Notes: a model not told the origin generated them from the sequence alone. Positions 1 to 9,143 are shown, counted from the stretch's first letter. The stretch: 64,000 nucleotides of DNA from JASSUD01 sp031963005 (GCA_031963005.1 JASSUL010000006.1:95779-159778), one strand, 5' to 3'. Numbers and translations are program-made.

Positions 1-1
1 G

Positions 2-373
2 CACCTCGCCGTTGCAGCTGGCTCTCTGGATATGGTCAAAGCTTTGCTCGCATACGATATGCAAATCGATCTGCAAAACCATTGGGGCAGGACTCCGCTA
101 CACAACGCCATTGAAATAGAGAAATGCCACGATATAGCCGTATTTTTGATTCAAAAAAGCAATAATCTCAATATACAAGATATCAATAAACAAACGCTTT
201 TACATATCGCAGCTACGAAAAATCGTATTGAAATAGCAAGACTATTAATGAAAAAGGGCGTTAACCCAGATTGGCTCGATGCGCGCTCTGAAAGCGCGAT
301 AGACATTGCCGCTCGACAAAATAATCCTGAGATGATTGCACTTTTAAAACATCATACAGCCATGACTCTCTAA
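2..373 (+). CDS. Ankyrin-repeat protein, C-terminal part (5' end outside window)
   Basis: The reading frame is open from base 2, so the gene starts upstream of the window and only the last about 123 residues are seen. The translation holds about four ankyrin repeats: HLAVAAGSLDMVKALL, then GRTPLHNAIE, then KQTLLHIAATKNRIEIARLL and finally a diverged unit with SAIDIAARQNNPEMIALL. These carry the usual TPLH/LLHIAA helix starts and G-N/G-H turns at 33-residue spacing. Ankyrin arrays mediate protein-protein contacts and are common in effectors of intracellular bacteria, so a host-directed role is possible but cannot be shown from this fragment. The stop is 23 bp before a group II intron domain V. 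A second, decayed ankyrin gene lies at the right end of the window. The family call is firm; the function is unknown. Confidence 0.85.
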   Translation, partial: HLAVAAGSLDMVKALLAYDMQIDLQNHWGRTPLHNAIEIEKCHDIAVFLIQKSNNLNIQDINKQTLLHIAATKNRIEIARLLMKKGVNPDWLDARSESAIDIAARQNNPEMIALLKHHTAMTL

Positions 374-396
374 AAGATGGGGATAGGCCCTCATAG

Positions 397-468
397 GAGC
401 GGTGTAAATCGAGAGGTTTACGCACCATTCTGAGAGAGGCTGACGGTAAAACCCCATTGGTTCTACTC
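397..468 (+). mobile_element. Group II intron 3' remnant (domain V and VI, no reverse transcriptase)
   Basis: Bases 397-430 fold exactly as a group II intron domain V: GAGC, a 4-bp helix GGTG/CACC, a 6-bp helix TAAATC/GGTTTA, a GAGA tetraloop, and the two-base CG bulge at 421-422 on the 3' strand, 34 nt in total. The closing helix GAGC/ATTC has a C-A mismatch where C-G is usual, so the catalytic triad pairing may be weakened. A diverged hairpin ending in TTCTACTC (to about 468) fits domain VI and the 3' splice end. No intron-encoded protein lies upstream; the ankyrin frame ends 23 bp before it. This is probably a decayed intron end. The exact 3' boundary is approximate. Confidence 0.7.
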
Positions 469-641
469 AAGCAATAAATTTTGGGGGGTAAAGGCGACTT
501 GCATTCCAATTTTAAACTAAAAGAGTTATATTTATCTTTATGAGTTGTATTTTTAAAGCGATAAATAGGCGGTGCCTGTATTTTGCGATAAGCGCTGCCA
601 AAAAAACTCCGAGCCACGTGTTTAAATTTTGGGAAGTGATT

Positions 642-1646
642 ATGTCGTCGTATGTTGCTGTAAACCCTGTAGGTAATCCGTCTTCACGTTTTGATGAGGC
701 GTGGAAGGAAATTTTAGATGCTTATTTTCAAGAATTTATGGAGTTTTTTTATCCTCAGCTTGCGGAGAATATCGATTGGAGCAAAGGGTATGAATGGATG
801 GACAAAGAATTGCAAGCATTGACCACGGATGGACTGATCGGTCGAAGATATGTCGATAAACTAGTCAAGATTCACTCTAAAACGGGGCAAGCCGGTTTTG
901 TGCTTTTACACACAGAGGTCCAAGGTGCGAAGGAAGAGGATTTTCCAGAGCGGCTGTATACCTACCATTACAGACTACGGGATCGTTATCAATTACCGAT
1001 ATTGACGTTGGCGATATTAGCGGACGAAGGCAAAAACTGGCGTCCTTGCCAGTATCAAGACAAAGTATGGGGTGAAACGATCGTGACGTTTAATTTCTTC
1101 GTCAATAAATTACTAGATTATGAGGGGAAAGAGGAGGAATTATTAAAATCCAAAAATCCGTTTGGGATCGTGGTAGCCGCACAATTAATGGCGCTTCGGA
1201 CACAGCCGAATCCGCAAACGCGCTACGATCAAAAACTATACATCACACGCTGCTTGTATAAAAAAGGATGGGGTCGCGATGCCATTTTAAATCTGTACTA
1301 TTTCATAGATGCAGCGATGAGATTGCCAGAGGATTTAGAGCTCCAATATAATGAATCGATTCAAGCGCTAGAAGAGGAGAAAAATGTGCGTTATATAACG
1401 AGTGCAGAACGGATTGGTATTGAAAAGGGAGAGCAGATTGGTATAGAGAAGGGGAGGGAAGAAGCCAATAAAGAAGCGCGAGAAAATCTATTAAAGCTAT
1501 TGCGAGCTACATTGAAAACACAATTTTCTGATGTATGCCCGAATTCCTATGCGTCAAAAATAGAGGCAGCAACTATGAATGAGTTGATAGCATGGCAGAT
1601 GGATATAGCTCTTGGGCAGAGGCCTTGTGGGCTATTGGAAGATTAA
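642..1646 (+). CDS. Rpn/YhgA-like PD-(D/E)XK nuclease family protein (putative transposase)
   Basis: A 334-residue protein of the Rpn (recombination-promoting nuclease) / YhgA-like family. The core LVKIHSKTGQAGFVLLHTEVQG followed by RLYTYHYRL matches the family PD-(D/E)XK segment, with an E-x-Q active-site motif and a conserved Arg/Tyr helix. The C-terminal third is a charged helical tail with a small tandem repeat (RIGIEKGEQIGIEKGREEA). Rpn proteins promote RecA-independent recombination and DNA cleavage and are multicopy in some intracellular bacteria. The ATG at 642 is chosen because homology starts at SSYVAVNPVG; an in-frame ATG at 540 would add 34 unlike residues. No terminal inverted repeats were found next to it, so mobility is inferred from the family only. 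Confidence 0.8.
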   Translation: MSSYVAVNPVGNPSSRFDEAWKEILDAYFQEFMEFFYPQLAENIDWSKGYEWMDKELQALTTDGLIGRRYVDKLVKIHSKTGQAGFVLLHTEVQGAKEEDFPERLYTYHYRLRDRYQLPILTLAILADEGKNWRPCQYQDKVWGETIVTFNFFVNKLLDYEGKEEELLKSKNPFGIVVAAQLMALRTQPNPQTRYDQKLYITRCLYKKGWGRDAILNLYYFIDAAMRLPEDLELQYNESIQALEEEKNVRYITSAERIGIEKGEQIGIEKGREEANKEARENLLKLLRATLKTQFSDVCPNSYASKIEAATMNELIAWQMDIALGQRPCGLLED

Positions 1647-1827
1647 GTTTTCAGAAATAGAAGCAGCAGATAGCAATCTGTTAACTGCGTGGAATATAGG
1701 CATACAACATGCGCACCTCACTCAGTGAGCTATTTGGGCGTTAGGTCATAGATGCTGAGTTCCCACGTACGGCGATTGCCCCCCGAAAAGGGGGGATATC
1801 TCCCGTCTCCGCTCCAGGGGATCGTTT

Positions 1828-2739
1828 CTAGAGCGGTGCAGGGTCGAAGGCGAAGCCTCTTGGGGCTTTTTCAAAGTCATCGAACGTGACAATTTCAAAG
1901 GCCTCTTTGCGGGCGAAAAGGTTGCGTAGGAGCATATTGTTTAAGCCATGGCCGGATTTATAGGCGGTGTATGCGGCAAGTAGAGGGTAGCCGGCGATGT
2001 ATAAATCTCCGATGGCATCTAGCATTTTGTGTTTGACGAATTCATCGCCGTAGCGTAGTCCGTCATTATTCAAAATGCGGTATTCATCTAATACGATGGC
2101 GTTATCTAAGCTTCCGCCGCGGGCTAAGCCTCGTTGGCGTAGTGCTTCTACTTCATGGGCAAAGCCAAATGTACGAGCACGTGCGATTTCACGTATATAG
2201 GAGGTGTGCGAGAAGTCGGCTTCGAAGATTTGGCCTGTTTTATCTACGGCAGGGTGTCCAAATGCAATGGTAAATTTGAGTTTGAAACCAAACCAGGGTT
2301 CGAGTCGCGCCCATTTGTCGCCGTCGTGCGCTTCTACGGTTTCTTTTACGCGTAAAAATCGCTTTGGGGCATTTTGTTCTATGATGCCTGCAGATTGCAG
2401 TAAAAAGACGAACGATGCTGCGCTGCCATCCATGATCGGAATTTCTTCTGCCGTCACATCGACGTATAAATTATCAATGCCTAGCCCAGCGCACGCGGAG
2501 AGTAAATGCTCGATGGTGGAAATACGTACATGGTCTTTTTGCAGTACAGAAGCAAGGTGTGTGCCTCCAACAGCGGTGGGGCTGAGTGCCATGCTTGTTG
2601 GTGGATCGAGATCGGTACGCGTAAAAATAATGCCCGTTCCCGTAGGCGCGGGTCGAAAAGTGAGGGTGACTTTGCGTCCGGAATGCAAGCCGATGCCAAT
2701 GGTGTGGATGGGAGCGGCAATCGTGCGTTGCTTGAGCAT
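1828..2739 (-). CDS. lpxC: UDP-3-O-acyl-N-acetylglucosamine deacetylase
   Basis: LpxC catalyses the first committed step of lipid A synthesis, the zinc-dependent deacetylation of UDP-3-O-acyl-GlcNAc in the cytoplasm. The 303 residues match the usual length of about 305. Visible landmarks are the N-terminal QRTIAAPIHTIGIGLHSG, the zinc ligand His78 in STIEHLLSA, EEIPIMDGSA in the first domain, and the second zinc/catalytic region VKHKMLDAIGD with KSGHGLNN near the C-terminus. It is the last gene of the dcw block, 221 bp downstream of ftsZ. Its presence says the cell makes lipid A and an outer membrane. A short G/C hairpin (1779-1795) follows the gene but lacks a T-run on the coding strand. Confidence 0.96.
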   Translation of the reverse strand: MLKQRTIAAPIHTIGIGLHSGRKVTLTFRPAPTGTGIIFTRTDLDPPTSMALSPTAVGGTHLASVLQKDHVRISTIEHLLSACAGLGIDNLYVDVTAEEIPIMDGSAASFVFLLQSAGIIEQNAPKRFLRVKETVEAHDGDKWARLEPWFGFKLKFTIAFGHPAVDKTGQIFEADFSHTSYIREIARARTFGFAHEVEALRQRGLARGGSLDNAIVLDEYRILNNDGLRYGDEFVKHKMLDAIGDLYIAGYPLLAAYTAYKSGHGLNNMLLRNLFARKEAFEIVTFDDFEKAPRGFAFDPAPL

Positions 2740-2960
2740 AAAAATCCTAGAGAGGGCGCGCTGTATTCAGTAGGGCAAGTGGGGGGCTAAAAATACCGTA
2801 TCCGCATGGCGCATGATGACCAGGTATAGCAAAGTTGGCGATAGAAAACGCGGGTTGGGAGGGGGATACCATCTCAACCCTATCGTTTTATCTAGCATCA
2901 TAATAATGATCGCCGCATAACGCGAGGATGTACTGTATCGGCGATCTATGCAAACACGTT

Positions 2961-4148
2961 TTAGTCCGCTTGTTTACGTAAAAAGGCGGGAATTTCTATA
3001 TTTTTAACGCCTTGTTTCAACATGTTTTCTACTTGTTTAGAAGCCGCTTCTCGGGAATTACGGGGCCGCCATACAGCGGGTCCGTTTGACTCGCGAGATT
3101 GCGAGGAATAATGTCCCTCTGCATCACTGTCATAGCCGTCATTCAGTTCTGTAGGTTCATTGTCTGTGCCGGTTTTGAGGAGGGTTATTTTTGCTTTAGG
3201 CTCTCTTAAGCCGGTTGCAACGACGGTAACGCCTAGCGCATCCCCCATAGCATCGTTATAGACGGTACCGAAAATCACAATGGCATCGGGTGCAGCATAG
3301 CTCTTGATGGTATTCATGACCTCGCGGGTCTCGGATAAACGCAAAGAGCGGCTCGCGGTAATATTGACCAATACGCCGCGCGCGCCGGATAGATCAATGC
3401 CTTCTAGCAGAGGGCTGGCTATCGCTTGTTCAGCAGCTAAGCGGGCACGGTCTACTCCAGCGACGGTGGCGGTTCCCATCATCGCTTTGCCTTGCTCGCT
3501 CATCACGGTTTTCACATCTTCAAAGTCGACGTTGACCAAGCCTTCTACATTGATAATTTCAGCGATTCCCGCTACGGCATTGTGCAGTACATCATCTGCG
3601 CATTGGAAGCATTTATCCATCTCCGCATCAGGGCCCATGACATCAAACAGTTTATCGTTGAGTACGATAATCAAGGAATCCACTTGATCTTCTAATTGCT
3701 GAGCGCCTGTTTCTGCAACGCGGCGGCGTTTTCCTCCTTCAAATTCAAAGGGTTTGGACACTACGCCTACCGTGAGAATCCCCATTTCGCGGGCGACTTG
3801 CGCGACTACTGGCGCGGCTCCAGTGCCGGTTCCTCCACCCATGCCCGCAGTGATAAAGGCCATATTCGCACCGCGCAATGCCTCGGCTATGCGTTCACGC
3901 GCTTCTTCTGCCGCAGCGCATCCCATTTCAGGTTTAGCACCGGCTCCCAACCCTGTTTTACCGAGTTGGATAATTTCATGCGCTTGGGAGCGTGCTAATG
4001 CCTGTGCATCGGTGTTCATGCAAATAAAATCGACGCCTTGCAATCCGCGGTTGATCATATGTTGTACCGCGTTGCATCCTGCGCCGCCTACGCCGACCAC
4101 TTTAATAACTGTGCCTCGGGCTTCTGTTTCTACAATATTGAATTCCAT
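2961..4148 (-). CDS. ftsZ: Cell division GTPase FtsZ
   Basis: FtsZ is the tubulin-like GTPase that polymerises into the Z ring. The 395-residue frame has the GTP-binding start IKVVGVGGAGCNAV, the tubulin signature GGGTGTGAAPVVA, the T7 loop NVDFEDVKTVM, and a variable acidic/Ser-rich linker after about residue 320. It ends in a standard C-terminal peptide (IEIPAFLRKQAD) that binds FtsA and ZipA-type partners. It lies between ftsA and lpxC as in other Burkholderiales. The gap to ftsA (270 bp) is larger than expected because it holds a palindromic repeat, so FtsZ could have its own promoter there. Confidence 0.98.
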   Translation of the reverse strand: MEFNIVETEARGTVIKVVGVGGAGCNAVQHMINRGLQGVDFICMNTDAQALARSQAHEIIQLGKTGLGAGAKPEMGCAAAEEARERIAEALRGANMAFITAGMGGGTGTGAAPVVAQVAREMGILTVGVVSKPFEFEGGKRRRVAETGAQQLEDQVDSLIIVLNDKLFDVMGPDAEMDKCFQCADDVLHNAVAGIAEIINVEGLVNVDFEDVKTVMSEQGKAMMGTATVAGVDRARLAAEQAIASPLLEGIDLSGARGVLVNITASRSLRLSETREVMNTIKSYAAPDAIVIFGTVYNDAMGDALGVTVVATGLREPKAKITLLKTGTDNEPTELNDGYDSDAEGHYSSQSRESNGPAVWRPRNSREAASKQVENMLKQGVKNIEIPAFLRKQAD

Positions 4149-4231
4149 GGTAACTCCGCTGAAAATAAAATAGCTAAATAATGAAATGACTGAATAGGGT
4201 GTGAAGGAGCAGCAATACTGCGATGCAGTCG

Positions 4232-4337
4232 CTCTTTAGACCTCTTTGGCGACCCCGTAGCGGCGTTATTCCTCGTTGCCGTACTAGTTGTACTGTCTTT
4301 GTCGGAATTCCTTGCTACGGGGTCGCCAAAGAGGTCT
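4232..4337. repeat. Palindromic repeat, family A (copy A1) between ftsA and ftsZ
   Basis: Two arms of about 22 bp are inverted complements: GACCTCTTTGGCGACCCCGT (from 4239) and its complement ending about 4336. They enclose a loop containing GTACTAGTTGTACT and ATTCCTTG. The same two loop motifs occur in copies A2 (6632-6755) and A3 (55163-55290), whose arms are different. In RNA either strand would form a long hairpin. No transposase is encoded. It lies in the ftsA-ftsZ gap and would be part of any read-through dcw transcript. Confidence 0.8.
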
Positions 4338-4418
4338 TTTATGTCCCTGGACATCCCTCTTTAAACTCTTTTGAGAAGCAAAATGTGCCTAAATAGCGTT
4401 ATCTGTCTTTAAATGTGT

Positions 4419-5657
4419 CTAAAAGCTTTTTACAAACCATTCCTTTGCCCTTAGCCAAAGGTGACCAAGGCGGTTTAGAGAGCCGGTAGGGGCAGACCTG
4501 GATAAGGTATGGCGTTGTGCTCTGGCACCTAGTAAAAGTCCCATAGACGTTGCATATCGTGGGCTGCGTACTACTTCCGCTAGGCTGTCGGTGTAATGGG
4601 GGACGCCAATCCGTGTTTGCTTGAAAAAGATATCTTCGCCCAATTCGACCATCCCGGGCATCATCGCGGAACCGCCTGTGAGCACGACGCCAGAAGAGAC
4701 TAATTCTTCATACCCTGATTCGCGGATCACCTGCTGCACAAGCGAAAAGAGCTCTTCGACCCGAGGTTCGATGACAGCAGCTAAAGCTTGACGTGACAAC
4801 ATGCGCGGACTGCGCTCTCCTAGACCGGGTACGTCTATCATTTCATTAGGGTCTGCCAATTCTTGTTTAGCAATCCCATGCTGTATCTTGATATCTTGTG
4901 CATCTACAGTAGGGGTGCGTAGTGCCATCGCAATATCATTGGTAATTTGATCCCCTGCGATAGGGATCACTGCAGTGTGGCGTAGCGCGCCTTCGGCAAA
5001 AATCGCGATATCAGTCGTTCCTGCGCCAATATCGACTAATACAACGCCGAGTTCTTTTTCATCCTCGGTGAGTACAGCAAGGCCAGAGGGAAGGGGAGGA
5101 ACCGTGAGTTGGTTAATCTCTAAACCACAGCGGCGTATGCATTTAATAAGATTTTGCGCTGCAGAGGCGGCCCCTGTGACAATATGCACTTTCACTTCCA
5201 GCCGAACACCGCTCATGCCAATAGGCTCGCGCACATCTTCTTGCCCGTCGATAATGAAGCCTTGGGTGAGGACGTGCAATATTTGCTGTTCAGTGGGGAT
5301 ATTGATTGCTTGTGCCGTTTCTATGACTCGGGCCACCTCCGCTTCGGTGACCTCCTTATCTTTAATCGCCACCATGCCACTGGAGTTGAGACCGCGAATA
5401 TGGCTGCCGCCAATCTGCGTATAAACTTGAGTGATCTTGCAATTGGCCATGAGCTCTGCCTCAGCAATAGCGCGCTGAATAGATTGCACCGTTGCATCGA
5501 TATTGACGACGACGCCTTTTTTCAGTCCTATGGATTCGCTCTCTCCCAGCCCCACTACTTCGTGGTACCCGCCTTCTTTGCGTGCTGCAACGATCACGGT
5601 AACTTTAGAAGTGCCGATATCTAAGGCAACTAAAAGGTCTTTATAGTCTTGTTTCAT
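4419..5657 (-). CDS. ftsA: Cell division protein FtsA (actin-like)
   Basis: FtsA is the actin-fold ATPase that tethers FtsZ to the inner membrane and recruits later divisome proteins. The 412 residues include the phosphate-1 loop LVALDIGTSKV, phosphate-2 VLVDIGAGTTDIAIF, and the adenosine loop VVLTGGSAMMPGM. The C-terminus ends in a basic/hydrophobic amphipathic stretch (GHLWLRAKEWFVKSF) that is the expected membrane-targeting helix. The 1C domain sequence follows GSHIRGLNSSG. Length and order match the family. It sits between ftsQ (185 bp upstream) and ftsZ. Confidence 0.97.
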   Translation of the reverse strand: MKQDYKDLLVALDIGTSKVTVIVAARKEGGYHEVVGLGESESIGLKKGVVVNIDATVQSIQRAIAEAELMANCKITQVYTQIGGSHIRGLNSSGMVAIKDKEVTEAEVARVIETAQAINIPTEQQILHVLTQGFIIDGQEDVREPIGMSGVRLEVKVHIVTGAASAAQNLIKCIRRCGLEINQLTVPPLPSGLAVLTEDEKELGVVLVDIGAGTTDIAIFAEGALRHTAVIPIAGDQITNDIAMALRTPTVDAQDIKIQHGIAKQELADPNEMIDVPGLGERSPRMLSRQALAAVIEPRVEELFSLVQQVIRESGYEELVSSGVVLTGGSAMMPGMVELGEDIFFKQTRIGVPHYTDSLAEVVRSPRYATSMGLLLGARAQRHTLSRSAPTGSLNRLGHLWLRAKEWFVKSF

Positions 5658-5842
5658 GAGGGTTTACTCTTTGAGCAAGATGCTTGCTGCGTAAATGGGT
5701 ATGCTGCTTTTTATAAAGTGCTTCGGCGCTTTTTGCGTTTGTGGCGCTCATAGGGATAAACAGAATATGGGTGATCAAAGGCACGGTATTTCCTGTACTT
5801 TTTTCAAATTCCTGAGTCTTCCTATCGGTCCCTTTGCCGGTC

Positions 5843-6592
5843 TTAACGCGCAGAGGGAGTGGTTTTTTGGGCGGATGGATTGGCTTTTCGAAGCGCTAAA
5901 CCATTGGGATAACGTAAATCAACGGCTTCTATCTGCTCCCCCCACTGCTTAGATATTTCCGGCCATGCCGCTATAAAACGTTCAAATCGTTCCGCGAGCG
6001 TGTTGGCATTTCTTTCCAGCCCAAGTTCTAGTCGCAACCCCGTGGAGAGTTCAACGGTCCATGCGTAGCGCGGCGATAAAGTCACACTACGCACGGTTAA
6101 ACCCAGTGGAGCCAACCATTGCGAAAAATCGCGGTAACGCATAACCACTTCTTTCTCACTGCCTGCTGGCCCCCCTAGAAGGGGTAAATGGTCCCCCGCT
6201 TCCTCAGGATTGGCCGTAAATAACTCACCTTCTTGACTGACTAGTTGGTCATTTTTCCATAACCCTAGCGGTTTGTACTCTTCGAGCACGATGGCGAGTT
6301 GGTTAGGCCATACGCGCCGTATACTGCTATTGCGTATCCACGGCATCGACTGAATGGCGGTGCGAATCTCGGACAGGTTCACTGTAAAGAAATTGCCTTC
6401 TAAGTGCCCTGTCAATGCAGCGCGGATGGTCGGCGCATTGAGATGTTCTACATCGCCTCCAATATGGATGGTGCGCAATACAAAAAAGGGTTGCTGCACA
6501 GTCCAGTATCCAGCAGCACCGCATAACAGTAAAACCACTAAACCGTAGAGTGCGCCAGCGAGTCGATTTAATTGACGGGCATTACTCCACAT
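5843..6592 (-). CDS. ftsQ: Cell division protein FtsQ
   Basis: FtsQ is a bitopic inner-membrane protein that links early and late divisome parts through FtsB/FtsL. The 249-residue frame has a short cytoplasmic N-terminus, one membrane segment (about residues 12-32, LAGALYGLVVLLLCGAAGYW), a POTRA domain beginning VLRTIHIGGDVEHLNAPTI, then the FtsQ beta domain with WPNQLAIVLEEYKPLGLW and LPLLGGP. The tail after RYPNGLALR is short. The position between ddlB and ftsA is canonical; the ddlB-ftsQ gap is widened by repeat A2. Confidence 0.95.
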   Translation of the reverse strand: MWSNARQLNRLAGALYGLVVLLLCGAAGYWTVQQPFFVLRTIHIGGDVEHLNAPTIRAALTGHLEGNFFTVNLSEIRTAIQSMPWIRNSSIRRVWPNQLAIVLEEYKPLGLWKNDQLVSQEGELFTANPEEAGDHLPLLGGPAGSEKEVVMRYRDFSQWLAPLGLTVRSVTLSPRYAWTVELSTGLRLELGLERNANTLAERFERFIAAWPEISKQWGEQIEAVDLRYPNGLALRKANPSAQKTTPSAR

Positions 6593-6631
6593 ATTCTTCC
6601 CTTCGCAGGATAAAACCAGTTATTGCTTCTA

Positions 6632-6755
6632 TAGGAGATGCTGAATAAACCGGGAGCGGCAGGATAATCAACTACAGCCTCGCTTTTTTAAATTAAGTAC
6701 TAGTTGTACTGGCATCAAAGGCATTCCTTGTTCCCGATTTATTCAGCATCTCCTA
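6632..6755. repeat. Palindromic repeat, family A (copy A2) between ddlB and ftsQ
   Basis: This is a 124-bp element with terminal inverted repeats TAGGAGATGCTGAATAAA (6632) and its complement ending at 6755. The interior has AGCGGCAGGATAATCAACTA and the core GTACTAGTTGTACTGGCATC. It is almost identical over its whole length to copy A3 at 55163-55290, and shares only its core with copy A1. No coding capacity. It is inserted within the division gene cluster in the 175-bp gap between ddlB and ftsQ. Confidence 0.88.
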
Positions 6756-6767
6756 TACACTTTGACC

Positions 6768-7709
6768 TTATTGCTTCAGCGTCTGTTCCAAAATCCGCCA
6801 TACCAATGCGTCATAGCTTATTCCGATGGCACGGGCGGCTTTAGGAATGAGCGAGTGATCGGTCATTCCTGGCGCGGTATTCGCTTCCAGAAAATACAGT
6901 GTGCCTTGGGCATCGCTCATCGCATCGACTCGACCCCATCCTGAGCATCCCAAGAGTGCAAAGGCTTTTTGGGCTGAGACTTTGGCAATATCTTCCGCGT
7001 TGTCAGACAGGCCGCTGGGTATCCAGTATTGCGTGTCATTGCTGACATATTTGGCGTGGTAGTCGTAAAACTCTCCGGCCGGTACGATACGGATGACCGG
7101 TAAATCCAGTCCTTCTACAACGGCCATGGTGTACTCATGCCCTCCCTCAATACTCTGTTCTATCAAGGTCACGGGGTCATGCTCTTGCGCTTTATCGATG
7201 GCTTGTATTAAAGCCTCGATGTGATGGACTTTGGCAATGGCGACGCTAGAGCCTTCGCACGCCGGTTTGACAAAAAGCGGTAAGCCTAGTTTGTCGATGA
7301 GTGCTTGAGCGCGTGCTGGGTTATTTTCACCGCGCTGCACCATATCGAATTCGGGTGTTGAAATACCCGCATGTGCCCAGATGCATTTGGTCCGCAATTT
7401 ATCCATTGCCAGCGCGCAGCCTAATACGCCTGAGCCGGTATAAGGAAGCTTGAAATACTCCAGCGCTCCTTGCAATGAGCCGTCTTCGCCGTGTCCGCCG
7501 TGCAAAATATTAAAGACGCGATCAAAGCCCTCTTTGAGTAAATCCGTGAGTGGGCGATTTGCCGGATCAAAAGCATGCGCATCGATGCCTTGCGTTTGGA
7601 GGCTAGCGAGCACTAGTTGGCCTGAATGCAAGGATATTTCACGCTCAGAGGAGTTTCCGCCTAATAAGACAGCGACTTTTCCAAAAATAGAAGGAGAGAG
7701 GTTGGACAT
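6768..7709 (-). CDS. ddlB: D-alanine--D-alanine ligase
   Basis: This ATP-grasp enzyme joins two D-Ala residues to make the terminal dipeptide of the peptidoglycan precursor. The 313 residues match the family. Seen are the N-terminal VAVLLGGNSSEREISLHSG, the FNILHGGHGEDGSLQG substrate loop, LPLFVKPACEGSSVAI (ATP-grasp), and the magnesium/product site VDAMSDAQGTLYFLEANTAPGMT. It follows murC by 24 bp on the same strand and ends just before repeat A2, in the standard dcw order. Confidence 0.97.
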   Translation of the reverse strand: MSNLSPSIFGKVAVLLGGNSSEREISLHSGQLVLASLQTQGIDAHAFDPANRPLTDLLKEGFDRVFNILHGGHGEDGSLQGALEYFKLPYTGSGVLGCALAMDKLRTKCIWAHAGISTPEFDMVQRGENNPARAQALIDKLGLPLFVKPACEGSSVAIAKVHHIEALIQAIDKAQEHDPVTLIEQSIEGGHEYTMAVVEGLDLPVIRIVPAGEFYDYHAKYVSNDTQYWIPSGLSDNAEDIAKVSAQKAFALLGCSGWGRVDAMSDAQGTLYFLEANTAPGMTDHSLIPKAARAIGISYDALVWRILEQTLKQ

Positions 7710-7733
7710 AAAGCAGGTTCTAATAATAATTTT

Positions 7734-9143
7734 TTAATAATCTATCGATAGCGTGGAAGAGGAAAGCGTAACCAAACGTTGAGGAATCGCTTCTATGGAA
7801 CCCGCTCCCATCGTGATCACTAAATCTTGGTCGCGTATGTGTTCTAGCAAGATGTCGGGCAGCGTATCCACGTCTTTGACAAACACGGGTTGTATTTTTC
7901 CCATTGCTTGCAAGGCATCGGCAAGCGCTTGACCATCCGCGCCTATTAAAGGAAGTTCGCTGGCAGCATAAACCTCGGTGAGACATAAAATATCTGCCGT
8001 GGCGAGCACACTGACTAAATCTGCAAAGCAGTCGCGTGTTCGAGTGAATCTATGCGGTTCAAATGCCAGCACGATTCTTTTTCCAGGCCATGCTGCGCGC
8101 GCTGCGCTAAGGGTGGCGGCGATTTCAACGGGGTGATGCCCATAATCATCGATCAATGTGTAGGTACCCCCCTTAGAAAGCGGGACATCACCGTAACTCT
8201 GAAAGCGGCGGCCTACGCCTTTAAAAGTAGAGAGTGCATGGCGAATGGCCTCATCAGAGACTTCTAATTCACTAGCAATGGCAATCGCAGCCAGTGCGTT
8301 CTGGACGTTATGCACCCCTAGTAAATTGAGATCGATCTCTAAGGGATCGGATTCTTCACGCAGCACCGTGAAGTGCATACGTGTGCCCACAGCCCGCAGA
8401 TTAATGGCTCGCACTTGCGCTTCCTCAGAGAGGCCATAGCGAATAGTGGGTTTGGTAATGTGCGATAAGATCTCGCTGACCTGTGGGTCATCGATACACA
8501 CCACGGCCTTTCCATAGAAAGGAAGACGGTTTGTAAATTCGATAAACGCCTGTTGCAAACGCGCTAAGTCATTTCCATAGGTTTGCAGATGGTCTGCATC
8601 AATATTGGTAATGACCTCGATGACAGGAGATAAATGCAAAAACGAAGCGTCGGATTCATCGGCTTCTACAACGATAAAATCTCCTGTGCCTAAACGGGCA
8701 TGCGCTCCTGCGCTATTGAGCTTTCCACCAATCACAAAGGTGGGATCTAGTCCGCCTTCCGCCAGGACGCTCGCTAAGAGACTAGTCGTCGTAGTTTTTC
8801 CATGAGAGCCGGCTATCGCAATGCCTTGTTTAAGTCGCATAAGCTCGGCAAGCATGATGGCGCGCGAGATGACCGGAATATGCTGCTTGAGCGCCGCTTG
8901 AATTTCAGGATTGTCTGAGTGAATTGCGCTGGAAACCACGACGGCATCGGCGCCGGAAATATGATGCGCAGCGTGGCCCAGAGCAATACGCGCGCCCAAA
9001 GTCGTGAGTCGATCTGTTACAGCGCTTTGCGCGATATCAGAGCCGCTAATTTCATAACCGAGCGTCAACAATACTTCTGCAATGCCGCTCATGCCTGCTC
9101 CGCCAATACCTACGAAGTGCAGATGTTTAACAACGTGCTTCAT
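7734..9143 (-). CDS. murC: UDP-N-acetylmuramate--L-alanine ligase
   Basis: MurC adds L-Ala to UDP-MurNAc, the first ATP-dependent Mur ligase step. The 469 residues show the Rossmann start HFVGIGGAGMSGIAEVL, the P-loop GSHGKTTTTSLLA, the metal/ATP region DFIVVEADESDASFL, NIDADHLQTYGND and, in the third domain, YGHHPVEIAATL. Length is normal for the family. Its start codon overlaps the murG stop by 4 nt (ATGA), so the two are translationally coupled. Confidence 0.97.
   Translation of the reverse strand: MKHVVKHLHFVGIGGAGMSGIAEVLLTLGYEISGSDIAQSAVTDRLTTLGARIALGHAAHHISGADAVVVSSAIHSDNPEIQAALKQHIPVISRAIMLAELMRLKQGIAIAGSHGKTTTTSLLASVLAEGGLDPTFVIGGKLNSAGAHARLGTGDFIVVEADESDASFLHLSPVIEVITNIDADHLQTYGNDLARLQQAFIEFTNRLPFYGKAVVCIDDPQVSEILSHITKPTIRYGLSEEAQVRAINLRAVGTRMHFTVLREESDPLEIDLNLLGVHNVQNALAAIAIASELEVSDEAIRHALSTFKGVGRRFQSYGDVPLSKGGTYTLIDDYGHHPVEIAATLSAARAAWPGKRIVLAFEPHRFTRTRDCFADLVSVLATADILCLTEVYAASELPLIGADGQALADALQAMGKIQPVFVKDVDTLPDILLEHIRDQDLVITMGAGSIEAIPQRLVTLSSSTLSIDY

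Noticed and set aside
261..617. Minus-strand frame of 118 codons covering the intron remnant
   Set aside because: Such frames are by-products of the group II intron domain V/VI sequence.
4130..4354. Minus-strand frame across the ftsA-ftsZ gap
   Set aside because: It is encoded mostly by palindromic repeat A1 and has no family resemblance.
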